A DNA stretch of 64,000 nt from Otis tarda (lineage: Eukaryota; Chordata; Aves; Otidiformes; Otididae): NCBI GenBank assembly GCA_026413225.1, contig CM048557.1:64222987-64286986 (forward strand), read 5' to 3'. Shown piece by piece: positions 12,851-25,545 of the stretch (the first letter of the stretch is position 1; each line of letters begins with the position of its first letter). A model generated the notes under the pieces. It saw only the letters and a list, made by a program, of their open reading frames with translations, was not told the DNA's origin and ran no database searches. The position numbers and the translations under genes are program-made.

Positions 12851-13277
12851 TCATAGAATCATAGAATGGTTAGGGTTGGAAAGGAGCTTCAAAGGTCATC
12901 TAGTCCAACCCCCCTGCAAGGAGCAGGGACATCTCCAACCAGATCAGGTTGCTCAGAGCCCTGTCCAACTTGGCCTTGAATGTTTCCAGGGATGGGGCTT
13001 CCACCACCTCTCTGGGCAACCTGTTCCAGTGTTCCACCACCCTCATTGTAAAAATTTTTTTCCTAATATCTAATCTAAATCTGTCTCCCTCTATTTTAAA
13101 ACCGTTACCCCTAGTCCTGTCACAGCAGGCCCTACTGAACAGTCTCTCCCCCTCTTTCCTGTAGGCCCCCTTTAGGTACTGGAAGGCTGCTATAAGGTCT
13201 CCCTGGAGCTTCCTCTTCTCCAGGCTGAACAGCCCCAACTCTCCCAGCCTGTCCTCATAGGAGAAGTGCTCCAGCCA
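12851..13277 (-). mobile_element. CR1 LINE, 5'-truncated 427-bp copy
   Basis: The most complete CR1 in the window. On the plus strand it starts with TCATAGAATCATAGAATGG (the CR1 3' end). It runs through the GGAGCAGGGACATCTCCAAC tail, the ORF2 C-terminal coding part, and ends at GAGAAGTGCTCCAGCC. The element is therefore on the minus strand and 5'-truncated. CR1 elements mobilise by target-primed reverse transcription and are usually truncated in this way without long target duplications. A minus-strand reading frame through most of it is open, which implies moderate rather than great age. The sequence beyond 13277 is unrelated unique DNA. Confidence 0.97.
12900..13238 (-). pseudogene. CR1 ORF2 C-terminal fragment
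   Basis: An open frame of 112 codons encodes the carboxy end of the CR1 ORF2 polyprotein (endonuclease plus reverse transcriptase). It lies downstream of the catalytic domains. Recognisable family motifs in order are [59 protein letters not shown] and [12 protein letters not shown]. It ends in TAG just after GGLD. The plus-strand copy at 41.9 kb has TGG here and reads 13 more codons, so this TAG may be a point change or a natural subfamily variant. No endonuclease or reverse transcriptase active-site motif is present, so it is a non-functional remnant of a truncated insertion. Confidence 0.9.
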
Positions 13278-16200
13278 TGTTTAAAGCTGAAGAAGTCCTA
13301 GAAGATTGTTTATGTTACCAAGGAGCCCACATTTCCAATTCATAAAGTTCTTTGATTTAGCATTTGGGTGGCAGATATCCCATCCCGGCTAAATTAGCAT
13401 GGGGTTGCCTTTCCAGTGTCTGACAGGCAGCATTTAAGTGGCTTTCGGGTGTGAGTGCATTTTCAAGATGAGCTGTTACTGGCTTCCTTTGTTCATTTCC
13501 ATAGCTCACATTTTACATTTCCAGGTGTATTTAATCTGTTCATGCAAAGTAGAACTTGCCAAGAAAAAGGGAATGCCCAAATACGCTCGTGGAGTTGAGC
13601 ATCCTTACAGGGAGGTCTGAATGTCATATGTGCAGGTTGGATACTAAGGAGCTAGAATGACAAAGTTCTTTAAACTGACGGGAAATTTTCAAATAACTTA
13701 GAGCTTATTCTAAAGAACTGAATCCATATTCCTTTGCCTTGAAATCTGAGCCAATCTCCTCTGAATTTACTCAATGCACTTAGGGCTTTCGGAGCACAAT
13801 ATGTGCATTGTGCCACAGCGTAAAAGGTAGGTGAGCAATAATTGTAAGCGGTTCTGGTAAACACAAGACTCCAGGACATAATTAATTGCCAGTAATCAGC
13901 CCTACAAGCATTGCTTCAGTGCAGGGATTGAGATTTTCCTCTCCTGCCTTTATGATGGTGTTCTTAGTCATATTCACAGGCTAATGTATGCTTCGGTTTT
14001 GCTAAGTGAAACAGCTATCAAGAAGTAACCATGCTATTCTATACAGTTCAACTCTAGGACACTTGAAAAAACGTTGGGCAAAGGAGTCGTTCTGGGATAT
14101 CCTGCGATTTGGTCACAAGCCCTGTGTAAGAAACACACTCGTGTTCCATCCCTTCAGAAATGGGATAGAAAACAAATTTTTTCTGGGAGCCATCATCTGA
14201 CTCCAAATTTTCCCCTTGTTCATGCGCAGAGCATCACTAATTGCCACACTGAGAAAGAGCAGCCGAGAATTCACCTGTCTCTGTGCAAGTCTCACCCTTC
14301 AAAAGCATGGAGAGCAGAGAACAGAGATGGCAGATAGAAACTGTGTTTTATACTCCTACATCCAAAGACCATGCAGATCTGGAAACAGATGCGGGTAGTC
14401 CAGCAGAAGAGTCTTCAGCAAGGTAGCTCTGTTGTCTGCATTAGAAAAGACTCCTGACAAGAACTGTGAAGGACCTTCATTTGTGTCAAGAGAACCAGAC
14501 ACTGCTGGATACTCCAGTTCAAATCACCATTCAGCAGTGTCTGGGCTGCACAACCTCACATTAACTACCTGAATCTGACAAGGATCTCAGCTTCCCTGGC
14601 TGTAAATAGACACAATCACTCCACTTCTCCTCCTTGTAGAACTTAGCAAGGGTGAAGTCCAATGAAGACTACAACATACTACCAGGAAAATGAGGACCAA
14701 GCCTCTAGGCAGATGGACCTCTTAACACCTTACACAGTAAGAAAAAGCATTTACGAGTACACTCAGTGCAATTCACCTCTGTGCATTCTGCCCATTCTTG
14801 TGTCTGGAAAGGTGTCTACATATTTCTGGAGAGGTATATGACTCTTCAGGATACCTTCCAGAAGCACACCAGAGGAAGTCTGGGTGAAAATATCTCTGCC
14901 CAATAGTAAAGGCTTTTCTAAACTAAAACAGGCATCCCTGCACACCTCATGTACAAGGTAAAAGACCATCTTATGCAAACAGTTCATATTGTCTAACCTT
15001 TTTCCACATTTGCCAGTGCAAGTAAAGGCCAGAAGGATTTATTCCAATAGGTTGCTTCAGTGCTGTAAGTCTTTCAGACCAAAAGCCAAAAGAACCGGCA
15101 CCTAAGGCGTATACTACACAGCAGTATTTAAGCAGCAATGTGAAAGCCAATATCTTTATTTGCAAAGCAATCACAGCTAAGGAAAGTATACCTGAAGGGT
15201 ATAGGCAAGGCGGTATGGGAAGACAAATTATTCCCCAAGGGAACATTGCATTCCACGCTTATTACTTTTACACAGACTTGATTACTTTCAGTATCGTGCA
15301 AGGAGGCTGGCAAAGAGTACTTCAATCGCTGTTATTAGTGCTGATTTACAAGAAATCTAAAGTAATTTTTAAGTATTGCAGGTTGGAAAAAGGCATTAAA
15401 GTGCAGCAATCTGCACACAAAGATAGACTGAAAAAAAAAACCCCATGTTGAGTTTCTATCTGCAGCTCCTCCTTGAATTAATTCACCTGACAAACATCTT
15501 GGGGTTTTCTGCCTTCAGTTCTGCCCTGCTTTTGCTCACTTCTCAGAGTAAGTGCAATGAGTCTATGTAGATTCCTTACGGACAAACTGATCAACCATTG
15601 CATATGGACTAGATTAGGGTCATGCCTAGTCCTTTCTTCTTCAACCCAAGGGGTCTATACCTTCTTTAATGTTTCTTCAGCACAATAAACATCAACTTAT
15701 TGCAGAGTAAGGCTCCCTATCCTGAAAGATATACAATACACTTAGCAGAAGAACAAGCACAGAAAAATCCATAGCCAACTACTATTTCAAGTGCCCAAGA
15801 GTCAGTCAGTCACACTGAAATGCAGAATCCTTCAGGACATGCCAGACTCTCCACACACAACACTCCACAAGTTTAATAGAAAGAGGAGAGGTTTGCATCA
15901 AACAGAAGGCTCAGAGAGAACATACTGAGGCAACTCTGAAGGCATATTGAGACAGCAGAGCACAGTGTGTCACTGGGAAGATCGCCTCACCTTTTAAGCC
16001 ATTGGGCCACAAGGCAGCTCTGGGCCGGAAGCAGTGTGAAGATAAAGAGTGTGACAAAAGACTACAATGGCACTAAGAAGTCATATGTCTCAGCTGGGCT
16101 TCCAGGCCTGGACTCCCACTAACTCAGGTGCATGTTCTCTGAGTGGAGAACAGGGTGAAGGTGAAGTGTGACGTGGTTGCACCTGGATGTATCTACAGGC

Positions 16201-16717
16201 TCTTGGTTACCCAGAGTGGGTCACCAAAGTCCGTTTGAGACAGTGTCTAGAGTCTTGCAGAAGGAATTTTATGATCATAGTTGTACTAGCTCCTTTGGTC
16301 TATGGCATCTTCGGGAATATGCTGACCACAGAGATGCAATACCCAGAGTGCTAACTCAGTGAGGAGATGTGCTACCTATTTCAATAGAGTTTTGCAGGGT
16401 AACCACAGCTTTTCATGCAAGTCTTCCACCACCGCAGGGATCAAGTCTGACTCTGCTAGGGTAAGGAAAACTGAGAACGTGAAGTAATAGAAAAAGTATT
16501 GCTAACTGAAGAGCTGCCACTAGATTTTTGGGGACTGGAGAGAGGATGGACAAACGTAGGAGAGATATTAAGAGGAGAAAACCCATAGTTATTGTCCTGA
16601 TTCCTTGTTCCTGATGTACACTACTGTAAGTACTATAGCTCGGTGAGTCATTCGGAAGGAATTGGTAATTTGACATTGTTGACCCATTTTCATTTCACAA
16701 ATCACTTCCACCATGCC

Positions 16718-16750
16718 TTTTTTTTTTTTTCTTCTTTTTTTTTTTTCCCC
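16718..16750. repeat. Pyrimidine tract (T/C)
   Basis: T13 is followed by CTTC, a second T12 run and CCCC, making a 33-base pure-pyrimidine strand. The complementary purine strand accounts for the lysine-rich antisense open frame here, which is an artefact. Confidence 0.85.
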
Positions 16751-19700
16751 AGTTACTTTTGCAGCAATCTTTCTCAACTTCTGTCAGGGTAAAGGCTGCT
16801 CATGAATTATTTATTGTTCAGTATATAGTACATACAGTCTACTGATATGTCACCAAATCTAGAAGGTGATGCGGAGGTTCGTGGGTCAATTACAAAATGA
16901 AAAGCTACTCAACTTTATTTTGCTGACTTTTACCTCAATAGGTTTACATAAGACTCTCAGATACTTTATTGCTTTCACTAAGTTTTTTTTTTTTTAACCA
17001 AAAGATCTGATTTATCAGTAAATGTAGACAATTAATTTAAAAGATTGTAGAAACCACAAGAACAGGGTCTAAGACATATTTGCTGAAACATGCCTTTGTG
17101 TGGATTTCTGTTCTTCATGTGACTGGTGGTCCTTCTCAGTCAGCATTTTTTTACACATTCTTGGAAATAAAAATGCATGCCAATAATTTTACATCTTATT
17201 TTCTAATATTTGTATCTAAAATATCTGAGTAATTTGCCAGCAATACTGAAAATATACACATCTCAAGTCTTTATTCTTTATGACCCATAAAGGGTACAGG
17301 CATCAATTTCGACACTTATTTGGTACATTACTTCTTTGCCACATTGCTATCATAATCATAAAATATGATTGATGTGCCTTCATCCACTGTGTCTCTTAGA
17401 CAGGTTTATTAGCTAAACTACAAACACTCAAACTCAAAGACTATGTTCCTTTTACAGAGGAATATTTTATCAGGGCATGTTTCAAAATGAAAAATCTAAT
17501 TCCATTTCTAATCTGAATATGGCTTCAGAATTAACTTTCAGACAAAACTTCTACAGCAGTGTACATGCTAAGTGTTGCATCTCAAGCTTGTTTCATACTT
17601 ATCCCTTCTAAGAATCTATCATCTAAGTAATTTTTAATTTATTTATTACAGCTCTGATAAAAGTCAAGAATGATCTTTCACAAACTGTTTTATTTATTTT
17701 TACTGCTGGCAAGAAAATAGATCATGTACCCAGTTTTTATTGCATATGTAAATGTATCTGTATGAGATAATTTGCAGATTCAAAGTAGAACAGCAAATAA
17801 TTATGATGACAAAATTATGTTGGGAAAGGAATTTATCAAAGCCAGTTTATTGCTCAGATTATCAGCAAGCAATCTCAATTTGGACTAAAGCAATAGTGGT
17901 CTAACTGTTTATGCTCATAGTTATGCCCCGATTTTATTGCCATTCGTGCAAATGGCCAAGCTTCCATAAAGAGCAATTAGGAGCAGAACTAAACCTGGCT
18001 TTAGGTTCTAAAATTTTGGGTCTCATTGTGTACAGAAGATTAGCACCTGAAAACTTCAAAAATATTAAGGTTGGATTGGGACGTTTTGCCCTGAGAAGAA
18101 CAGGCATTGATTTCAACAAATAATAATCTCAAATTATCCTTTCCCCTCTTGCAGAGATAAAAACAAATGTCCCCAATGTCTTTGGGTTGAATGTTGATAA
18201 ATTCAAGACTAATATGTAGCAAATCAACACTGTACAAGTTACAAGTTATCTTATTTTTTACTTTCAGAAAAGCCAGTGTGAGCTTTAGTGTGAGACTAGC
18301 TCATGGAAGCACAAATTCAGTTTAGAGTCATCACTGGTGTCAGTCTGCAGACTGAGAAGGTCAACTGCCTTTGATCCAGTTCAGCTGGGAGATGAGCGGA
18401 GGAGCAGAACCCATGCTGCCAGGCAGAAGAGGATGTTGTGATGTGATAGGGCCATGAGAATTTCAGCAAGTCTCACACGGATGATGAAAGAAGGAATTTT
18501 CCATTGGACGGGAGTTGGGAGAAAAAGCTCAAGTGGCACTGTGTGGGCTGACAGGATGAGCAGCCCTCCTGAACTGCAAAGGGGACTGGAGAAAAGTACA
18601 TCACCTGTGATGGCCTGAGACTAGGGTCAAAGATGCGCAATTTCTCTATTTTAAACCCATGGCAAACTCCCCAGACAGCATGAGACAGTTCAGGTGTCTG
18701 TGTGACTGAATCAGCCCTATCCCCAAAGAGGGATCAGCTCTGCCACCAGAAAAAGCCAGTGTTGCTACTGGGATTGTGGGAACAATTTCCTATTTTGCTC
18801 TAGCTGGAAATCTGAACACCATTGCCTGTTAGTTTATGCCAAAAAAAAACCAAAACCCAACCTAGTCTGCTGATCCAAGCTTTAGAGGCTTGAGCTCAAT
18901 TTAAATCTCACCTTCCTATTTTTAGTGGCCAATGAGTGCTACCAAAAGAATAAGAAGAGGCCAGAGGAGAATTAACCACTGATTATTGAATTAGAGAGAA
19001 TACTCAATACATTTCAGTCTCTCAAGTTAATGCTGAGAAAAAGCATGTGGGCAAAGGCGCATCTTTCATTAAAAACACTGTGCCAAAGTGAAGCTTGATC
19101 TATTATTCACTCAATGCTCTTTTGAAATGGTTATTTTACATCAAACCCCTTTTCTCCTTTTTTTCTTTTTAATGCCATGTCTACCGAGGGGATAGGGGCA
19201 CTAAGTGTCCCTGGACAGCATTCATTCAGCTGCAATGAGAAAGCAGGGAAAGGAACAATGTATTTATAAAGCTACAGAAAACACAGAAGTGGAGCCTTTT
19301 GCACTTTCTGTGGGCGCAGATAGATAAAAGGGCTTTGTTTAAATTTATTTTTTGGACGAGACCACAAGGAAGTTATTTATGCTCCTGGCCACATTGGAAG
19401 TCCATTTTTGCTGACAATAGAGGCCTCACAGGTATATCTGCCTGCACCTTTATGCCAGGAGAAGAGAAAAGCTGCAGGAAATAAACAGAGCCAGAGACCC
19501 TGACAGTGCAGGGACTGAGGAGGGAGCACCGACAAGACAAATCAATAAAGAGTTTGCAGGTGTCCGTAAGACAAAAGCTGCTGGAAAATAAATCTCTGTT
19601 GGAAAGGAAAGGCATATGGCACATGGTTACGTACTGAAAGAAACAGTCTAGCAATAGTGTAAACGAAGTCTTTCTCTCTTGACAAGAAAAGGGAAAGAGC

Positions 19701-19907
19701 TCTCAGGGCACTGCCCGTGGTGGTGAAGATGGTGGAGTGCGATGAAAAGCAAAGCAGCTGTAAGTGGGAGAAGGGCTCCCTGCCTAGGAAAGGAAAAGAG
19801 TGCATCAGTGGAAGACGTGTGTGAGCAAAGGCAGGAAGGCAGGAGACAAAACAGAAGGCAGCTTTGCAAAAATAGTTGCCAGTCAGAGATGATGGACTGG
19901 CAGGGAA

Positions 19908-19936
19908 GCGTGTGTGTGTGTGCGTGCACACGTGTG
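19908..19936. repeat. Alternating purine-pyrimidine (TG)n tract
   Basis: 29 bases alternate purine and pyrimidine without a break: a TG repeat with a CG pair, then GCACACGTGTG. It is a microsatellite and a textbook candidate for Z-DNA. Confidence 0.9.
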
Positions 19937-20505
19937 GTGGAGGGCTGCATGGAGTGACAGCATAGCATCAGTTTCTGCAGACAAATAATTCTGGAGAGTG
20001 GTTAATGTGTGTATTCCCAAGCAGCACCACCACCTGTCTCAAAACTGAGGAGTTTCAGGTTCTTTTTTCAGAGGGACCAAGAACAGCAGTTTACATCAGA
20101 CTCTGTCCTAGAATAGCCCAGGCAGCAGCACGAGACTCGCAGTCATTAATCAGGAAAATGCCTTCTCTTTCCAATCCAGAGTTGCCACCAGCAGCGAACA
20201 AAGCTACCATAGGAACTGAAGCCCTGCCTGCCAAAGTCAGTGGGGAACAACACAGCTGGTGTTGGATCAGCCTTTATAAAGGACAGAACATACTGGGATA
20301 CTGGGAAGTGGGACACAGGATTCAACAGTGATAGTTAAAGACAGACGCAGAAGTACCTGGCAGAAAACAATGTTTAATTCACATAATTTTACAGGTTGTC
20401 TGTGCGTGGGGTGTTTGGCTCACTCCACCTTTCCTCCCCCATGGGGCACCAAACTGGCAACAGCAGACAGAGCAGGCTGACCATTCCCCACCTGGGAAAG
20501 TTTCT

Positions 20506-20720
20506 GATCACAGAATGGCTGAGGCTGGAACGGACTTCTGAAGATAGTCCAGTTGAAGTCCCCTGCTCAAAGCATGGCCAGGGAGACCAGGTTGCTCAGG
20601 TCTGTGTCAGTCCGGTTTTGCATAGCTTCAAGAATGGAGACTTCACAACCTCTGTGGGCAACCTGTTTAGTTCTTTGACCACATTCAGAGTAAAAAAGAT
20701 TTTTCATACATTTAAGTGGA
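20506..20720 (-). mobile_element. Old, diverged CR1 LINE 3' fragment
   Basis: The order of CR1 landmarks is kept but many bases have changed. GATCACAGAATGGCTGAGGC stands for the 3' end, then CAGGTTGCTCAGG, then TGTGGGCAACCTGTTTAG and AGAGTAAAAAAGATTTTTC. On the plus strand it reads in the same direction as the 12.85 kb copy, so it is a minus-strand insertion. It is clearly older than the 12.85 and 41.9 kb copies. The far border is approximate because similarity fades after about 20710. Confidence 0.85.
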
Positions 20721-23700
20721 GTTTTCGGCCCATTTGTGCCCGTAATGCAAGGCCTAAAAATACATTCATATAAGAATGGCCCATGCTACATTGATCCTCT
20801 TCTCTTCCTCAGGATTGCAGAAGGAATAGTTGAACAAATGCTTGGGAACATGTTCCCATTAGGAAACACTTAACACTCAGCTAAGAAAACAGAAGAACGT
20901 CCTTATGGCCAGACCATACTGTTGAATTTGCAAATAACAGGAGAGAAGAGACCTTTGTCCATCTCTCTTGACGGAGAATCAGCTGTCCACAGCCATCCCT
21001 GAGCAACTGTCCCTCATTTTCTGTCATGAGGAGTGGTAAACATTGTGCTTATAGAAAATGCGTCTGATCCCAGAGCCTAGCTCATGGGGGAAACCAGGGA
21101 GATAAGGCCACTGCACTACATACCACATATTTAATTGTAGCAGCATTTCCAGATTCTTTTGATCATCCAGGTTTCCAGGGCAAAGAGCAGGAGAATGGAA
21201 AGGACAGGGAATTAAAAAAAAAAAAAAATTAAACAAATTTTTAAAAAAAGCTTAAACAAATTGGGTCAGTTTTCCTGGGGACTTACTGTGCCACATTGGT
21301 CAGATTTTGCTCTGTGCTGCAGCTATGCTGTGTTCAGAAACACCACCGAAGCCTCTGAGTTTGGCCATAGTATGTCTGACTTTTTGCAAGAGATCTGTTT
21401 GTTCAGGGAAACTGTGGATACACACAGAATAAGTAAGCTGCAGGAAGCACTATTTCAAGGTATTTTGAAGACCTACTGAAATACTTAATTTCTACTACAC
21501 ATATGTAATTTTGTCTCTTGTACTTCAGCTTTAGATCGTTTGATTTACATATTCATGTATATTAAATGTGGTTTTGATTTCTAAACGTAAGTAAAGTTCT
21601 CTTCATGAGATAGGAAATGCTTCAAAACACCACAGAGCCTTTTCTCCCCAATATTGCCTGACTCTCCGGAGGAAGTTTCTTTCCACATCCCTTTTGATCT
21701 GGGTTCCTGCAGTCAAATGACTACCTAATTTTTATTTATTTATTTAGGAGAGCAGTAACATTTGCAGAAAGCTGGTATTTTAAAAGCTTGCAGATTCCGG
21801 TCCCACCAGAAAGTGTCTTTCCCTCATTTTTATACAAGCCTGTTCCATTCTGCTTGTGTATGTGGGACAAGGACACACAGAAGAGGAGAAGGGAAAGATT
21901 TGCAAAACTCTGCTGAAACAATAGTACTAAAGACAACCCACCCAAAGAAAGAGCTGTAGCATTTTCTGACATGCTGTGAAAACCTCTTACGAGTCTGCTG
22001 CAACTTGTTCCAGATACATAAGCATGCTGAAAAACAGCTCTTGCTGATTTTTATTCCTCTAACTTTAATAATGCTTTAATATAGCATTGACAAGCTCGTG
22101 CCTAGTAATTATTTAGAAGCTGCCTCATGGTCAGGTTTTGTAGCTTATTGTTGCTGTCAACAATTGAAAAAGGGCTAATATTAAAATACCTCATCTCAAG
22201 TTTCTTTTCTTATTGTGCATTGCAATATAAAAAGAACTGGAAAAAAAATTCATTGCATATTTATGCCTTTCAAATTCTCAGATTATTGAAGAACAGGAAT
22301 GGAGGAACGAAACAGCATCCTCATTGTGCTGGTTCCTTTTATCATCTGGATGTTCAAATCAGACAGTGAGATGCATATGTACATCTCTCTTTTTAATAAA
22401 TCGTTCTTCATTGTGTTTTACCACATTACGTAGTGTCTGCTTTAGAAGACTGGCACTTTGCACCTATCTCAACGTTACTGAGGGAAAGATTTCAGACACA
22501 GTTTAGTGTATGACTGGAACAGAGAAGCATAACAAGATTCAGGGACTGGAAGCTGAAGCTAGAATACATTAAGGCAAGGAGAAAGGAGCAAAATATGAGG
22601 TGTGTTTAACCACAGCCCACGGTAAACTATGCCAGGTGTTACTCTCTTTCGTTTGAGGTCTTTCAATCAAGATTGAGTATCTTTTACAAAATATGTGTTT
22701 TTCTTAAGAGCTTTATCAGAAAAATGAAGAATATTTCAGCAAGAACCTAAGTCATGTTTTGAAAAGCCTCAGAAATATCCTAGCTGAACTCAAGCATTGC
22801 ACCAGTCAGAGCTCTAGCATTTTGAGGCCAGAATCCGAAAGGACTTAGGCATGATGTCAAGGTCTACAGTATGGAAAAAACAGCTATTCAAAGAATAAAA
22901 TTCACACTACATAGTTACACATCGCACAAGGATTCACACTTCAGTATGCTGCATAAGTGATATTTAAAAGTCAACTACTGCTGAAGTCAAGAGGACATGT
23001 ATCAAACTGCCACACTCTTGGACACAGGTCTGTACATTGGGATTGCAGAAAAGAACATCAGGGAAATCATAATTCAGGTTGAAGCCTTCTGCACTTAGCA
23101 GCTGACATGCCCACCCTGATTTCTGTCTTCTGTGCAGCAGTACACAAATTAAAAACCAAAGTCCTTCTATAGCCAAGAACCTAAGAGTTGTAAGGTCAGA
23201 AGAAGAGCAAAGAGGACAAAGACTCATTTGTTCAGTGCCAGGGAGTCAACAGACAACAGGCAGATCTGCATACCAATTTCTCCCTCCTTGGAGGAACTTT
23301 ATTACTTCAAAGATATGACAGATTGAATCATAAGCGACATAGTTCAATGTTTTTCTCAGTGTTTTCTCAAACAGATTTCACAAAGAATGTTATTTTGCAT
23401 TCAGTGCTCCCCTGAATTACAGCTTAAAGATGAAAACCTGATGAGTACCTGAGATCTTGAGCTCAGGTCCAGCCTCATTATTGGTCACTTCTTGTTCATA
23501 ATTTGACCAATATGCCCTTTTTCTCCTGTTGCAATATCTTCCCATTGACAAAATACCAAGAGAAAAAAACCTCACTAACACCTGCCATATCTCCTTAATG
23601 TTCTGTGTAAAATTTCACATTAACCTGCAGTTTTCTCAGCTCAGAACTGCTTTGATGTTTTTCCTCCCTCTTTTTAGGGTGTTTCTCCCCAGATCTCATT

Positions 23701-24712
23701 GCCCTCTAGTTGGAGTGTGTTTCCCCTTACTACTTTTTCTTTTATTGGATCTCATTCATGGTGCTTTCTGATACTATACCAAGTAATGTGGTCAACATTG
23801 TCGACAGTTTATTCTCACTTCTTCCTCCCAGGAAAGATATGTGATTCAAAGCACATCTTATTTTAAATCAACAACAACAACAAAATCCTTGCTCTTGGAA
23901 TAGAGGGAGCATTAAAGACGAAAACAGCTTTGGCAGCATTCTGGCTGACAGCAACCTTCCTATGGCTACTTTTTGGTTTCCGGTCACATCAGTGGTGGTG
24001 GTCATCCCCCACATCTATTCCTCAGCATGTTCCCACAACCTACAGAGCAGTTTTACATTCCCTGTGTCATTTCAGGAAATACGCAACTCTGTTTTCCAGA
24101 TACTTTTCCACTGGAAATGTACCAACCATTACAAGAGTTGATACCAAGCACTACAGTAATCTATCATCCTGATTTTGGAAGCCAAATTTTCCACCTTGCT
24201 CTCTGATTCTTCCAAATCCCAAATTTAACATTAAATTCTCCCATTGCAAAGCAGAAATACACAAGTAAAACTACTGCACGCCCAAACATGCTATACTTCT
24301 TTTTTTCTCCTAAAACACTTTTTGTCAGCAATAAGTCATTACCACCACTTTTCTCCAAGGAGTTCAAGCTTATAATCAGCATATTTTACACCTGCACAGT
24401 TTTTGCTGCTGGCGCAACCCCTCTTCACTCATTCCCCACCCTATACTTACTTTAATCACAAGTTTTACTAATTAGTACAGGCTTCTCTGACAGTTATCTC
24501 TCTGATATTAAAGTCCTTCACCATAACTCACAACTTCAATTCATCACAGACTTTACCAGCCCGGTAGGTTACAGGCCCAAGAAAGATTTGTAGCATTGAC
24601 CAAGACTCAAATCTGGAAAGTTAAGTGACTACAGCACACAGAGGAAAGAAAGGAAGATAAGTTTTAACAGCAATGCAGGGGAGCTAGAATGTGGAAGTGA
24701 TAACTTAAATAC

Positions 24713-24731
24713 AAAAAAAAAAAAAAAAAAA
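24713..24731 (+). repeat. Poly(A) tract, 19 bases
   Basis: An uninterrupted A19 after ACTTAAATAC. No retrocopy is recognisable upstream. Confidence 0.85.
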
Positions 24732-25469
24732 CAACCTGATGAATTTCCTCCCTTCCCCAGTGTGAGGAATGGGCCCTGCCCCAGGCCTGGCTAACTGCAG
24801 CCAGCCAAGCCAACCTCTTCTAGCAGGCGTTCACTCAAAGCTGGAGCCTGTTTCTTTGGGGAAACAAAGATCTGAGAAGTTTTGGCAGTGACATGAATGT
24901 GTCAAATAGCTTTCTAACTCAGGAGAGCAGATGCTGCTGTTTCTGTCTTAGAGAGCCTTAGACTGTAGCCAAGATTTTTCCAAGGCTGAGCAGGGATTTG
25001 GGATGCCTCTGTTTTGGAAGACCTCTTAAAGAAATGCAATTTTAAGAAAGGAAATGTTAACCACTCTTTCACAGGGTGGCAACAGCACTCATCTCAATGC
25101 ACCTGGGAGTGATCCCAGAAGCCAGGGCACTTTGGTTTTTATTTTAAATTGTAAGTATAAATGGGAAAACTTGGATATATAGATCATACCCTTAATGAAA
25201 ATATTCTAAGAACATTTGATCTTTTTGTCAGTTTAAAGGGTTGGCTTTCTAGGAAGAATACTGATAAATTTGATAGAAAAAAAAGAGACAATTACTTCAC
25301 AATAATTTACTGATGTTTTATGGGGAATATTCTTTCAATTAGACAAACTGTTCCAGACACAAGCATAACTGCAAGGAAAATTTACCCAAATGTTAATCGA
25401 GTACTTCATATAGCACATTACTGTGTTAAACATCCCTTGTGTTTTTTAAACATATTTTCAGAGAAGCGT

Positions 25470-25545
25470 AGTCTAACAGAGTACAATTAGCTTAATGAGA
25501 TTTAAATTACACTAATGGACCTCATTAAGAGAAAAAGGTTATAAA
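25470..25545. promoter_or_regulatory. Candidate conserved non-coding element
   Basis: A dense array of homeodomain-type cores lies in about 75 bases: ACAATTAGC, TTAATGAG, TTTAAATTAC, CACTAATGG and CTCATTAAG. Such clusters are typical of vertebrate developmental enhancers, but AT-rich DNA can give them by chance. The role is inferred only; conservation cannot be assessed from one sequence. Confidence 0.2.

Larger units (their letters stand above)
13278..20505. other. Unique non-coding stretch
   Basis: No recognisable gene or transposon. From 16.7 to 18.2 kb the sequence is strongly AT-rich, with many short T- and A-runs. A pyrimidine tract lies at 16718-16750 and a Z-DNA-type TG tract at 19.9 kb. 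Open frames reach 129 codons (19542-19931, minus) but overlap the TG tract and its flanks and look like simple-sequence translation (CTHTHT-type start). Confidence 0.6.

Noticed and set aside
12768-13164. Plus-strand open frames over the 12.85 kb CR1
   Set aside because: They are antisense shadows of the CR1 ORF2 end; the element and its real frame are on the minus strand.
19542-19968. Two overlapping minus-strand frames of 106-129 codons
   Set aside because: They begin inside the TG microsatellite (His-Thr repeats) and show no family features.
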